Shown in pieces: positions 10,445 to 21,670 of a stretch of 64,000 nt of DNA. Positions within the stretch are counted from its first letter, which is position 1; every line of letters starts with the position of its first letter. The translations under genes were made by a program, and so were the position numbers. Source of the stretch: Massospora cicadina (lineage: Eukaryota; Entomophthoromycota; Entomophthoromycetes; Entomophthorales; Entomophthoraceae); contig JAKSZP010018529.1 of assembly GCA_022478985.1 (NCBI GenBank), forward strand, positions 62,001 to 126,000, read 5' to 3'. The notes below the pieces were generated by a model that worked only from the letters and a program-made list of their open reading frames with translations, had not been told where the DNA came from and ran no database searches.

Positions 10445-12780
10445 TAGTATTAGGGGAACTATTGGACCCTACAGTTCATATGGTTCCCATGGCCCCAGGA
10501 CTCCCTGGTTTGTTGAATACACTTTCCAATTCTGAAACGTTAAAATATATACCTCGAAATATCCAACCTCTTGAGCTCCAAAGAAAAACATAGCTAGAGG
10601 ATGCTTTTAGTTTTGTACACTAATCTTTTTGATAAAATCTTCTTCCCTACTTAATGTCTGTGATTGAGGTCACTCATTGTCTCTGTGAAAGGAACTAAAC
10701 TTCTCAAGAGACTCATTTTAAATTTTTAAATTCCTCTATTGATTTTCTAAATGCTAATTTGGTATGCTTGAGTAAGCAAAATGAGAATCAATTTTTTTAA
10801 TCTAAATTCATAATCTCCCTCTTCTGTAGAACATCTCATCAAAGGGTTTTACTCTTCTAAGAGAAACTTAATAACGTACACCAGCAATCTGATCGTCTTT
10901 CTTTAGGTATATTGCTAGAAATTTGAAACTTTTGACCCTCAACCAATAATTAATCCAGCTGTTCATGTGTTATTAGTGTATCTTTTTTGTTTAAGCCCGC
11001 CTTTAAGGATAAATACAATCTAAACAATTGAGGAAAATAAACGATTCTTTTTGTATATATATAAAAGCTTTGAAAAGTGCTATTATTATCAAAGATTACA
11101 CCATGTCTCTTCTTGCCTCCATGGAGTTGCCCTAGACATTATATACCTCAATTAAAGACTTTAAACTCAAGAGCTCCAGTTCAAATCTATCTTGTCATGG
11201 AGAATAGAGTTTATAAACTCATCTAAATTAAAAGTGAGCTTTTATGAGCTATAGATCAAACAAGGAGAAAATACTTAAGAAATTTGTTCTGGAATTTTAT
11301 TGTGATGCTCAGAAACTAGTAAGATACAAACGCCTTAAGTTGGGTGATATAATTCTGTTGTGTTTAATGCTTTCTCTTCATATTTACAGCTAGTACTGTA
11401 CTTAATTTCGCTCAAAGGACTTTTCTGCTTAATTCTTAATATTTATAAAACCTAATGGAAATACCTTATGGGGTAGTGCATCATCATACATCATATAAAT
11501 CTTATCCTATATCCGTGCAATATCTCCAAATAATAAGTTAAAAGAAATTTGAGGTCTACTCACTTATTATGGGTTCTGAGGTCTTTAACTAAACAATAGT
11601 GAAAACAGTATAATCAGTCATAAAAGAGAGAAATCAGCATAGGGCATGAGGCTCCCTATGCTAAAAAACCTTCCTTTCTTTAATCTCAGATTTAGAAAAC
11701 CTTCTAATATAGAAAGCTATGTAATCTATGCTCCTGGAGACATTAATGTCCCTGAAAATTAGTTGATAAAAACTTTCCAAAAATCTTTCTGCTTTAAATT
11801 GCTTTGGGTCCTCTATATTTTCTTTTCCACATTTTGTTACAATGTAACTCAAGTCAAAGTAGTGGTACGCAAAGTAAGTACTACTATCATTAATATGGGA
11901 TCCCCTAGTCATGGGATCTTATTTAAGTTAATGAAGAAGATAAAAATTTCTCCTGACTTAAACCATACCCAAGAATATGGGACTGTTATACCCTATTATA
12001 CCAAATCTTTAAGGGACTACTATTACCACCCTATTTATTTTTGTAACCTAGTTGTGACTTCCCATGGTGTTGTGACTAAAATTAATTTTTATGATTCTTT
12101 TCTGAAGACAAAATTCCTGACTGATTATCATGCTTTCATCAGTTTTAGAGATAAGTATCTTCCTTGAATTGGTTAAAGATTGCCCCTAATATAGAATGGT
12201 TCCTACCAAAAAAGGGAGATATAAATGACGTTTATGTCTGTTTGAAATATACCACTTTAGAACAGTTGTAATTTTTTGTATTGGATCCAAGACTATGCTT
12301 CCTTTCTCTTCTGTATGTGCATAAGTAGGGTTGCGTATAATCAAACTATTATAGATATTTCTTTCTAATCTCATGTGATAGTCAAGACAGGCATTAAAGT
12401 AACAGTGCTAAAAGATCATGTGCTAGAAAATTTTGGGGTAATGTTTATCCTTCTCATTTAAAGGCTCTGCAATGCCCTAGGATCATTAATTTTGCTATGA
12501 TAACCAACCTTGGTGTTGTTAGCTGATCTCACTAATCATTCTATGAACATGAATTATAAGTATTACATTGCTTATGTACGACCTGTTCCTATAGGGGAGT
12601 TTTTTTGTTATCAGATGTGTAGTAGAACGCGAATTAGGTCTGGAAGACTACCTATTTCTTTATGAAATTTAAGTCAATTATAAAAATTACCTAGTATAAC
12701 CCAGCTACAGATGGCTGGAGCGTTCATTGAAGAGTATGCAATACCTTCTCTAATGGTTCAGGAAACATTTGGGTTGATGA
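10445..12780. other. AT-rich region, no recognised gene
   Basis: About 2.3 kb without a recognised element end, LTR or domain. The longest frame (11763-12167) is listed separately. The right part may belong to the upstream portion of Gy5, since copy C was inserted just after it and Gy5 RT follows copy C, but I could not identify protease or gag motifs. Confidence 0.4.
11763..12167 (+). other. Unrecognised 134-codon open frame
   Basis: An open stretch that opens at a TTG; the first ATG is near 11896. The product would be basic and rich in aromatic residues, with no motif I recognise. Surrounding DNA is decayed, so this may be part of an old mobile element rather than a host gene. Confidence 0.2.
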
Positions 12781-12795
12781 AGGATTGAAACACAA

Positions 12796-14690
12796 ATGAC
12801 TTTCTTTTACCACTCAAAGTCACTTTTGAGCAATTTTAAATTTAAAAGGTTTATTTATCCACAGCCATCTGCCTAAACTTATTCTTTAATGTCCTTGGCT
12901 CCGCCGCCTGCCACCACAGTGTGGGGCAGCAGTGCACCACCACCTAGCATTTTCCGCCCCACGGGCAAGCACATTTGGATGGGATCAAACAGCCCGCCCA
13001 CTGCTTCCAACCGTTTTGTCCCCCCACGGGACTTAGCGCTCCACCTGGCGCGCGTCCACCCTTCTCTCCCCCATCCTCTCGCCCTCCCTCGCTCTGCATT
13101 CGCTATTGCCTCAGAGTGGACTATGGGCGTTTGTTCCCATATGCCAATAAGGCAATTATTGAGCTAGCCACTACGGCCTTTACACCAGCTGGCTTTATAG
13201 ACTTCCGCCCTTTTAAGGGCTACTTTGACGTTGGGTTCCAATCTGAGGAGGATGCTGAAGCGGCAGCACAAACTCCTCTAATTTATAAAAAAAACCCCAT
13301 TCCCACAACCCGTACTCGCCTCCCTTCAGACACCACGCTGGTGGTATCCTTTGCAAATCTCCCATCCCACCTTCCACCCCAGGTTTTGTATGACCAGTTG
13401 GTCGCGGGGCTCATGGCTTATGGCACTCAGCCCAACCTCATCTTTGCCATTCCATCTGGTGCAGAGCGCCTTGCTGCTCCTCAGGCAACAGCCACCATCA
13501 TACCACACCACCCTACCATAGCCCAACAAATCCCACCCCGCGCTAGTGTGGCTGCAGCACCTGATCATTTCTTTTGGGCTCAGGTTGATAATGGTAGGCA
13601 GATTTGTTCCCTCTGCTTTGGCCTCAACCATGAAAAAAGAGCGTGCCCTCAGGCCAAGTCCGCTGCTGCGGCTTCTGAGCCTCCTTCTGGAGGTTCAGTA
13701 TGGGGCGCTTTGCTGCCCCCTCCCACCCTCCAATCTCGTTCAGTGGGCCCACATGGAAAATCAGCCCCCCCCAAAACCTCCAACCTCACTCTCCCACCAT
13801 AATCTACCCCATCCAATCAGAACAATGCTTGGACCACCATTGGCACCCAAGCAGATGCCCATTCTCCCAATCCCACCCACCCAAATTCGAACGCCACTAT
13901 TCCAGTGAACCAAAATCCATGGTATCTATTGGCTGAAACTGACGAATCAGGTAATGTCCTCATTAGTAAGCATACAGGTCAACCTCTCTGCCAAGGCGAT
14001 TATGGTCGGGCAGAATTTTTCCTTCCTGATTTTGATGAAACCCCTACCCCTCGCCATTTCGCTCCTCTGCCAAATACAGCCCCCTTCCAAAGTGATCACC
14101 AGCTCGCCTTAGCTGTGGTGGCCTCTCCTCATTGCCTAAAACTATGCACCACGGTGGCCCAGTCAGTGGCTCAGCTCCAGCATGGCCTGCCCACCCCTTC
14201 TTCCCCCAACTTCCCTGAATCTCCCTGCAGTGACATCTCAAAACTATTTGATGATGCTGAAGTTGCTGTTATGAATGTCGCATCAATTGCTTCATTCAAC
14301 CCCTCAGCCAAAATCACCCGCCACAGTATCTCCCTTTTCACCCAACTTCCTGAAGCCCGCAAAGAAGCTGAAGTTCTCCTCGCAGCTTTTGTTGAAACAC
14401 TTTCCCGTCATTATCTTGATGCAGAAGAGGAAAACTCCTACTACACTGACCTTAACCCCCACTATGCAGATGCCCCAACGCCCTGGCTCTCTGCTCTGAT
14501 CTGGTACTGTAACCAACATCCCTTGATAGAGGTGGGTATTTCTGAAAACTAACCCCCTGACCCCTCCTCACCCTCTGCCTTGGTGGGTTAGCAGTTTCTG
14601 CTTCCCACCTGGTTAGTAGTTTTGTTTTGTCATTTTGAGTGTTGTGTTTGGTACTGTCTGACCCCTGGTCAGCGTACCTTGAATAAATCG
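12796..14690 (+). mobile_element. ORF1-only retroelement copy C, complete, best preserved
   Basis: 1895 bp flanked by AGGATTGAAACACAA (12781-12795) and AGGATTAAAACACAA (14691-14705), a 15 bp duplication with one change. The 5' end TTTCTTTTACCACTCAAAG contains a short hairpin (CTCAAA..TTTGAG). The 3' end has CCCCTGGTCAGCGTACCTTG and then AATAAATCG. It carries one long gene and no reverse transcriptase. Confidence 0.92.
12889..14552 (+). pseudogene. ORF1-like (gag-like) RNA-binding protein, nearly intact
   Basis: About 550 codons from the ATG at 12889 to a stop at 14550-14552. Only two lesions are needed to explain the reading: one frameshift between about 13040 and 13090, and one in-frame TAA at 13800-13802. 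Order: proline-rich N-terminus (VWGSSAPPP, FRPTGK, FVPPRDLALHLA); RRM-like block (YGRLFPYANKAIIE, FIDFRPFKGYFDVGF, LVVSFANLPSHLPP); CCHC knuckle CSLCFGLNHEKRAC near 13610-13650; then about 250 residues with QNPWYLLAETDESGN, SDHQLALAVVASP and YADAPTPWLSALI. The RRM-like and knuckle regions parallel LINE ORF1 (43546-44800). The C-terminal domain is unknown to me. Expected role by analogy: binding its own RNA for retrotransposition. Confidence 0.85.
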
Positions 14691-14705
14691 AGGATTAAAA
14701 CACAA

Positions 14706-15297
14706 GGTCAAAACTGGGGTTACACCCCTTATTCTAGCTCAACCTTACCAATAGTCTAAAGTTGTGGAGAGCTCAAGTATTTATTAAAATAAAACGACTT
14801 TTATATTTGAACTGTTAACGCTTTATCAAATTTCTTAGCCTCTCCCTTTCTTTTAATTAACCATAATATAAGATGCACATAAACTTCATGTATTATTGAT
14901 ATCAATGCCATTACTCAAGAAGATTTATACCAAATATTTCTTATAGACAACATTTTTGGTTTTTAGCAAGATTTAAGTTATTTTTATGGTATAAACCTCA
15001 CAGGGATTACTGTCAGATAGATTTGGCCCTGACAATCAACAGAAATGTGTGCTAATCTCAAGAAAAAAACTTGTTAGGCTGACTCAGATGCTACATGCGT
15101 TTTATAAAGACTCTTCTACTTTCCTATGAGCAATGGATGGCTTTTTTGAAACTTAAAGCTTTCTTAAGCTTTTTTACATTAAGATGTAATTATACTTAAT
15201 CAAATATTAAAGAATATTTGGATCACCTGAAAGAGGTGTTTGAACAACTTTGGTAGGCCTCCCAAAACTGAAAAATTTTGAGTGTTCCTCCTTTTTT
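14706..15297 (+). pseudogene. Gy5 reverse transcriptase, part 1
   Basis: Plus strand, strongly decayed. Near 15160-15200 a DVII segment occupies the YxDD position, and EYLDHLKEVFEQL (near 15212-15250) is the region that follows the RT catalytic box in gypsy elements. The reading leads to an ECSSFF segment and stops at 15297, where minus-strand copy G begins. RT continues at 17165. Confidence 0.55.
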
Positions 15298-17164
15298 AGT
15301 TCCAGTGGTGCCCACCCAAGGGGGTCCTCCACACATCTTTCTTCTCTATGTGCCATAATATAGTGATTAGAATATAATAATAAAAAAAGCATGGTGCCTT
15401 TTGTTAGTCTTAGCATTTATATTATATGGAGAAGGGGTTCAGGGTGATTTTTTGTCTAGTGGATGCTACAGGTGGCAAGCAAAGGCAGACAGAATGATGG
15501 TTGAAGCGTCAGCATAGTAGGGCAGAATGAGATAGAGGTGTGGGTTCTCCCCGTTTATGAGGCGTGCAGCGTGCATTACCCCAACGTACTGAGCCAGTCA
15601 ATGTTAAGTAAAGGAAATAAGATCAGGTACACATTTAAAAGGATGATTTGTTGGCAGGTTTGAAGACAGTTTCAGTGAAGCGTGAAAATAATGCTGCATC
15701 GGTGCATGTGCAGCTTACAGCAAAAGCTATCTCTTTGATTTCATATTTGGCATCTTCTGGGAAATCTTTTAGGTGATTTAGGGCAGGGAATACCTTTGTA
15801 AAGTGGCTCCATCGCCATTGAAGGGCTTGGCAGAGGAGGAAGTTGGTGGGGCAGCGTCTTCTTCAACATCTTTTTTACAAATTTTTTAAATTGTAAAGCC
15901 TTTATAAGGAAAAATGATAGATATGGGTCAAATTGGGTGGGCGTTTGAAGAAATCATCCAGGGTGAAATCATGTTTGGCCCCATAGGCTCGATCTTTATT
16001 GTCAATCCATTTGAGGGTGTCAAAAGGATTCAATTTGGCTTGCGCTGGGCCAGCAACAGGAGTTGTTGTGTGGCAGGGGTTGATTAGCCACGAACAGTAG
16101 ACCATGGCAATTCTTCTGGCTCCTGAGCTGCAATCTGCTTAGTAATGGTTCTGGTGGTTGGGCTTAGATTAGGCTGAGCGGTGAGGGAAGCATCCACGGC
16201 GGATTAAGTTGGGAGAGGGATGATCAATCACTATGCAAAATAACTTGGCACAATAGTAATGGAGCTAAAAGCAGAGGGAGGAGCAGAAGCAGCTTCAACA
16301 AAAAACGCTGGGCACTTGCATTTTGAATGTTCAAGTTTAAAGAACAGTGGGCAGACGGCGTGGCTATTTTTGATGTGTGCCTATAAAGGATAATCAGGGG
16401 TGGATCTGATTAAGGCGCTGGGGGTATTGCAAGGTGGGTATTGCTGTGGTAGTGGCAGATCTGGCAAATTTTAGAGTCCCAGCAAGATGTTTGCGTTGTT
16501 AGGCACGCCAAACTTCAACCTTGTGTCAGCGCTGAGGGCAGCCAAGCCCTCCATGAGTTCATACAGAGGCGTTTGGGGAATAGGTGGGAGGTCAATCTAG
16601 AAAACTGGACCATCAAAATGGCCTCATCTGGCAAGGAGGCTCAGATGGTAGGGATGGGTGTATTTATATATATATATAGGCAGCTGTGCTGCAGCCATTT
16701 AGTGGGCTTTACAAGAGAATCTCAGGTCAAAATAATCCTTAAATGGGAGGAAAGATATAAAACTGTTGGGTTTATAAACTGCCATGGCCACCTTTATGAT
16801 GGCTGCACTCACATAAGGGAAGAGGTTACCATACTTGACCTGAATGCTGAAACACAGGTTGCTCCAAAGGAGCACCAAGGCTTCAAAGCACCTCCTGGGA
16901 GTGTGCAAGGTGGTGGGCTAGGACCTAAGGCGGGACGTAGCAACTGGAATTGTTTTGGAGGCTAGCTGGACCATCCTAGGAGCGTTGAGGTGGCTGATAT
17001 ATGCCATGAGGCAGACTCTGCTCCCCATGCAGGGGCAGAAGGCGTCAAGCGCAACAGCATTGGCTTGTTGCATCGTGGATGAAAAAGCTGGTTGAGCGTA
17101 AAACTTTTAAACAAATTCCAAACTTAATTGAATTAGTGATTAAAGTGAATAAGAGAGCTTTATA
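15298..17164 (-). mobile_element. ORF1-only retroelement copy G, decayed, inside Gy5 RT
   Basis: About 1.87 kb in reverse orientation. The ends are inferred from a partial duplication AGTGTTC.. at 15281-15297 and 17165-17181 and from CTCTCTTATTCACTTT at the right end, like copy B's start. The 3' end on the left has only a weak match to the family's CCCCTGG block. The internal coding similarity is clear. Confidence 0.65.
15480..17050 (-). pseudogene. ORF1-like protein of copy G
   Basis: Minus strand fragments: VKYGNLFPYVSAAIIKVA and FISFLPFKDYFDLRF (16699-16908), a knuckle in which the second Cys is lost (CPLFFKLEHSKCKC, near 16310-16360), and a YYADAST segment near 15495-15520 matching the family C-terminus. 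Many stops. Closest to copies B and D by knuckle sequence. Confidence 0.65.
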
Positions 17165-17420
17165 AGTGTTCTTTATTTAAAACAAAATGTTTTTTTATGT
17201 CATAAGGTCAACTGGGAAGATATTTTGCCTTTGTAAACCAGAGTGAACTCTACCAGGGACATATATGTTCAAAAATGTTTATGGGACATTCAGGTATTCT
17301 TTGGGGATGATAGGTTACTACCTTCAAATTATACCCTACTTTGATGAATCTGCAGTGCCATTGGTATATTTGCTGCTAAAGAAATCATTTTAAATCTGTG
17401 AAAATCCCAACACCAATTGT
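17165..17420 (+). pseudogene. Gy5 reverse transcriptase, part 2 (thumb)
   Basis: Plus strand. KCFFMS near 17187-17205, then an IQVFFG..IGYYLQIIPYFDE stretch near 17288-17360 and PLVYLLLKKSF near 17365-17395. These correspond to the conserved block after the gypsy RT palm (FLG..YYR.FI..F...PL..LLKK). RNase H picks up at 20125 after roughly 2.7 kb of inserted DNA. Confidence 0.65.
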
Positions 17421-18105
17421 TTGGCCTCTTACACCATGCTTAATCTTCTGCCTCCGTTTTAGTTTACCCTGACTGTCAAGAAATTAACCATATGGATTCC
17501 TCCCAATCTTATCAGAATTAGGGGTGTTAGTTAGTTGGGCTAGAGTGCCAGCAAATCGCCTAGCTTAATATCATTTAATGTTATATTAATATTAATTATT
17601 TTAGGTTTTGCGGAATCTGTGTTCACCGCCAAATGACATTTGTGGGTCATTGCGGGATTTTCCAATGGAAAACCAAAGTATTGCTACCAATCATCCGACT
17701 TTGGTTCCAATGACTAATTTGGAGTACTGGTGACTCATGTCAAGGGTGCTCAAAGTTATATTTGTATATTAAATTCTATACAATTACTGGAAACTTGTGC
17801 CAATAATTGATTGACCTAATCTAAAATTTTGTGAATAGATGAGCGGATTTTGAGGGAATCACTACCATTAATAATGACGTTTTATTATATTTTCAGCTTG
17901 GATAGTTGAGGGGTTACATAGGCGCAGTAGCTATAGTATAAATAGTTATTCTTCCCTCCAAATAAAGATGTCTCTCGCCAATTTATTTTTGTTCTTAGTA
18001 GCTTAGTTGGCTAGATTAGAGGAAAATGAGACTTTGAGTTCCCTGAAGTTGGCGTGAGGTGACATGCCTGAAGTGGCTGACGCTGCTAGCTCTCATACCA
18101 CCCCC
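17421..18105. other. Possible LTR-like insertion with TATA-like box
   Basis: No coding signal. TGTTAGTTAG begins at 17526, TATAAATAG lies near 17936 and AATAAAG near 17960, a combination typical of an LTR. I could not find a second copy or a clean end in the window, so the LTR call is a guess. It lies between Gy5 RT and the LTR-like block at 18106. Confidence 0.3.
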
Positions 18106-19735
18106 TGTCATAGATTCAGTTAATAAGAACTAGACTGAGCTCCCAGTCAGGGTGCGCAAGCACCCAGTGGAGGGCCCAGAATGCCATGGGCATAGCGGTC
18201 TGAGTAACTAATAAAAGAGGGACTCTATTTGAGATGTGAGGATGTAAAAGTTCAGTAACATACTGAAGGCCCCCAAGGCAAACCAGATGGTTGCATTGGG
18301 AGCAACTGAGAGTCTTGCAAGGGCAACCCCCAAGGGCGGGAGAGGCGGAGAGGAGAACGACTCCTCCAGGGTTCACAGTTGCTGACCTTTGGATTATTGT
18401 AGGGGGCTTGCATGCCAGCAAGGAATGGCACAGAGGCTGCCATGTGGTTGGAAGTGAGAGCGGAGGTAGAGTGTGACCCATGAGGGGGGTTGGGACTGAG
18501 CTTCCCCTGGAGGGGGCGCTCCAGGTCCCACAGTCAGGCTGAGCCATCAGCAGCAGAGGTGGTTATGGATGTCAAGTCAACTAGTGGCGGGGCAGAGCGC
18601 CCAGGTGCTGCTCTAACTGGGGGCAGTTTTAAAGGTCTCTGCAACTGAACAGATGGAAGGATTCCATTAAGCGGACGTTCAGTAATGAATGAAACTGCAG
18701 GTTCATTGTCAGGGGTGAGGCAGATTATAGCATTTACAATCCGTAACCGCATGGCAGGGTCAAGCAACTGGATAACCCAGTTGGCAAACATCGGCAGGAG
18801 AACTTGGGTGATGACGCACTTAGTCATATGGATTGGCGGAATTTTTAAGGAAAATAATAAGGCAGACAGAGGCTGCGGCAAGCTAAACAGGGTTAGAATT
18901 TTATTAAGCAAAGGATAAAAGAATGAACCAACAACTGTCACCGGCCAGGGCAGTTTCCCTAAGAACTGGGCAAAATGCATGGGGAAGGTATTGAGGGATT
19001 GGCCATTTGGGGTTTGGTGATGGGAATTGGTTGGCTGGCTTGGAGGGGGTAGAATGATTCTTCATATTTTGGCAAAAGTCAAGAAGCTTTTGCAAATCCT
19101 TCCGGATTCCTGGGGCAGAATAAGTTGATACTACTGATCTGGGTCCTAGACATCTGAGTCAGCCTGTTTGCATTGTTTGGGTGTTCCCAATTTGTACCAG
19201 GAGGCAGGGGCCCTCTTGATTGGATTGTTTGCAACTTGAACCGATCCCTCAATTAGACTACTTGTGCAATTAAAACTCCCTGGATCCATTTAGAGCATTG
19301 GGGCAAATGGTCCAAGTCATTTGGGACATGATTTGAGATCCAGGACAACCCTGATCTGATTTCCAGTGCAGGCCGGTCCAGACCAGCTCCCCCAGTCCAG
19401 AATTTGTAGTCTGGGCTCCAATTTTGGGAAAAGCTGTTTCCCCAAAATTCTGATATAGTCTGCCTGGGGAGTGGGTGGTCCCAGGGGCCTGTCCATGACC
19501 ACTGGTGTGCGCATTCTCCCTGCAGACTCCTTCTATGAAACTTACCAGGGTTGAGGAGGGGGAAGAGGTGGAAATGGGGTATCTTTGGGGGGAAGGCAGT
19601 CACCCTGCGCTCATCTATCACATGTGCTAGGTCGCTCAGCTGTGAAAGAGGGTCCACTGGAGCCTTGTGACCCCTTTTGTCAAGAAGGGGTGTTGATCCC
19701 TATCCAGTTGAAAGGGCTGGTCCCTAGGACTTACA
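18106..19735 (-). repeat. Divergent LTR related to Gy1 LTR, probably solo
   Basis: Starts TGTCATAGATTCAG and ends AGGACTTACA. Both ends align with the Gy1 LTR (860-2011), including a CTCATCTATCACATG stretch near 19603 matching CTTGTCTACCACATG in Gy1. It is about 480 bp longer and much more GC-rich than the Gy1 LTR. The five flanking bases are CCCCC on the left and CTCCC on the right, possibly a worn duplication. Long minus-strand frames here (18116-18547, 18534-18980, 19253-19657) show no domain and are not called genes. Confidence 0.6.
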
Positions 19736-20124
19736 CTCCCTAGGAGGAACTGGTGGAAACATTCCCAACCAGCCACAAATGATGATGTGCAGACTGGCCA
19801 TTGGCCCTGCGGGGTGCAGTATGGGAGTGCCTTGGTCGCCCAGGATGGGGGCAGGACTCGCTGTGGCATGCCCAGCTGGGTTGGCGAAGGGTCAAGATGG
19901 TGGGCAGTTCAGGAGGCATTGGCCGCCCAGGATGGAGGCAGGACTTGCCGGGGCACACCATGGACCCTGGGGCTAAGGTAAAGTCGTTGGTCTGCTGTGA
20001 TGGTGGGTTAATCGTAGACTTAAAGGGGGTTGGTACACCAATGAAGTCAAAACGGCACAGGGTCAGCCAGGCTCCATATTTGTTGGCCTGGCACACTAGT
20101 GGAGCCCACTGTTCAGAATAAGAA
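19736..20124. other. GC-rich spacer with a partial 87 bp tandem duplication
   Basis: No gene. A CGCCCAGGATGG.GGCAGGACT block occurs at about 19837 and again at about 19924, 87 bp apart. The block lies between the LTR-like repeat and Gy5 RNase H and may be the remainder of the element that left the LTR. Confidence 0.4.
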
Positions 20125-20688
20125 AATTTCTGACAATGACTTTAGCAATTATTTTCTTATATACAGATGCAAGAGATGCTGCCTTTATAGCTATACTTGC
20201 TCAATAAGAATCTTATCTTGTAGAGCATTCTACTGCCTACTATAGAATAGCCCTTAATAAAGCTGAACGCAACTATATTGTAACCAAAAGATAATGACTC
20301 TTTCTGTTATTTTCTATCAAAATCTTTATCCTATATTTATGGAAAGAATTTTACAAATATAAAAAATCAATCCTTTTTTAAAATGGCACAAAAATGAAGA
20401 CCCAAAAGGACATCTAGGACAATGGGCTATATGACATCACAACTATGCCTATTTGATTGAGCAATGTGCAAAGCAATACATTAAAAAAGTTAATAAATTA
20501 TCAAAGTTGCCAATATTAACTATGTACAATGCCAAGAAGATTAAGTTTATTATATAATCAGTAGAGTTGATTTTTATAGTAGAGAGCCTAAAGATACTAT
20601 CATTAGGCTATAAAAATGCTTAAAGACATAAAATGAAAGTCTTCTTATAAATTTTGGTACTGAGTGGTTGTCTTTCATCTGTCCCCAC
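20125..20688 (+). pseudogene. Gy5 RNase H
   Basis: Plus strand. FLYTDARDAAFIAILAQ near 20148-20200 is the RNase H tether and first catalytic aspartate. LNKAERNY near 20255-20280 and YIYGKNF near 20330-20350 follow in the usual order. Many stops. It ends at 20688, where the Gy4 LTR starts; the integrase of the same strand reappears after Gy4 at 40385. Confidence 0.65.
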
Positions 20689-21162
20689 TGTCAAATTATC
20701 AGTTTTTTGGACTTTTAAGCCAAGGTTTAATTAAGCTCAAAGCTATTAAATTAGCAAAGCAGTCAAAAAAGACAAATAAGATGGCTTAAACATACTATGA
20801 CTAAATTAAAAGAATATGATACGTTTTAAGGTATGTTGGAATGTGTCACCAAAAAGTCCTCCATAATACCCTACAATCAGGATCATTCAAGTCACTCAGG
20901 ATCAAGTGCACAGTTAAGGCCTTCATTGCTATATGTGGCAATGACCTCATGAATGCATTTTTTAGAGTTGTCCTTTTGTGGCATGGGAAACTAAGGGGCC
21001 AATACAGAAGGTTTTTCAATAGTTCCTGTGCAAGTGATGATTCTTATCTAAGCTTCCCAATTACGCCTTTAATGGCAGGTTTGATCACTAAGTTTGATAG
21101 TTGGCTTCACCATGTTCAATTCAGTGTCTGACATCTTGTTTTGTTTATTGTCTCAAATTCCA
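20689..21162 (-). repeat. Gy4 3' LTR
   Basis: Aligns with 39877-40361, most clearly over the GGCCTTCATTG, CCTCATGAATG and GAGTTGTCCTTTT stretches. Followed by a purine-rich tract on the minus strand (near 21163-21185), the expected position of a polypurine tract. Confidence 0.65.
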
Positions 21163-21195
21163 CTAACGCCTCCACACCCAAGATCTTTTTGGGGG

Positions 21196-21662
21196 TCTTG
21201 GTGTAACAGTTCTCTCAACTGATGACAAAGTTCAAAACGGGCTAAATGATGTGAATATGTGGAGAAAAAAAACAAAAAGATGGGGAGTATGTGGTTACTT
21301 TATTAGTTAAAAAAGTCTATACTATAGGGCGTGTAGGGACATGAAGCCTTGAGGACCTTCGCGGCCACATACTATCATAAACTTTCAAAGATTTCTGGAT
21401 TAAACGCCTAATCAGCACCCTCATTGTTCTGCATCGTCCTTATGACCGCACCAGTGGAAGCTGCATCTCTTGAGTTTTGGGAAGTGGGGATGAGATTCCT
21501 GAAGGTGTTTACATCAATTCCCTTGTTCATGATGCTTCATGATCAATACTAGTCTTAGCGCCTTCAGGGTAAAGTTCTGTTTGTTCTTGTTCGAGAGTTG
21601 ATCTACTAAGAGTTGATTTAAGAGCAGAAATTTTATCTTGCACATCATCTCAGATTTTGACA
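21196..21662 (-). repeat. Gy2 3' LTR
   Basis: Matches 27333-27804, including GGGCGTGTAGGGACATG (21329-21345 and 27475-27491) and CTAATCAGCACCCTCA. Ends GATTTTGACA. Confidence 0.75.
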
Positions 21663-21670
21663 ACGTCCCC

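Noticed and set aside
18116..18980. Two long minus-strand frames (143 and 148 codons)
   Set aside because: GC-rich LTR-like DNA tends to stay open by chance; no motifs, and they lie inside the repeat defined by its Gy1-like ends.
19801..20121. Overlapping plus-strand frames of 64-106 codons
   Set aside because: Three frames open over the same GC-rich, repetitive stretch; no conserved motif.
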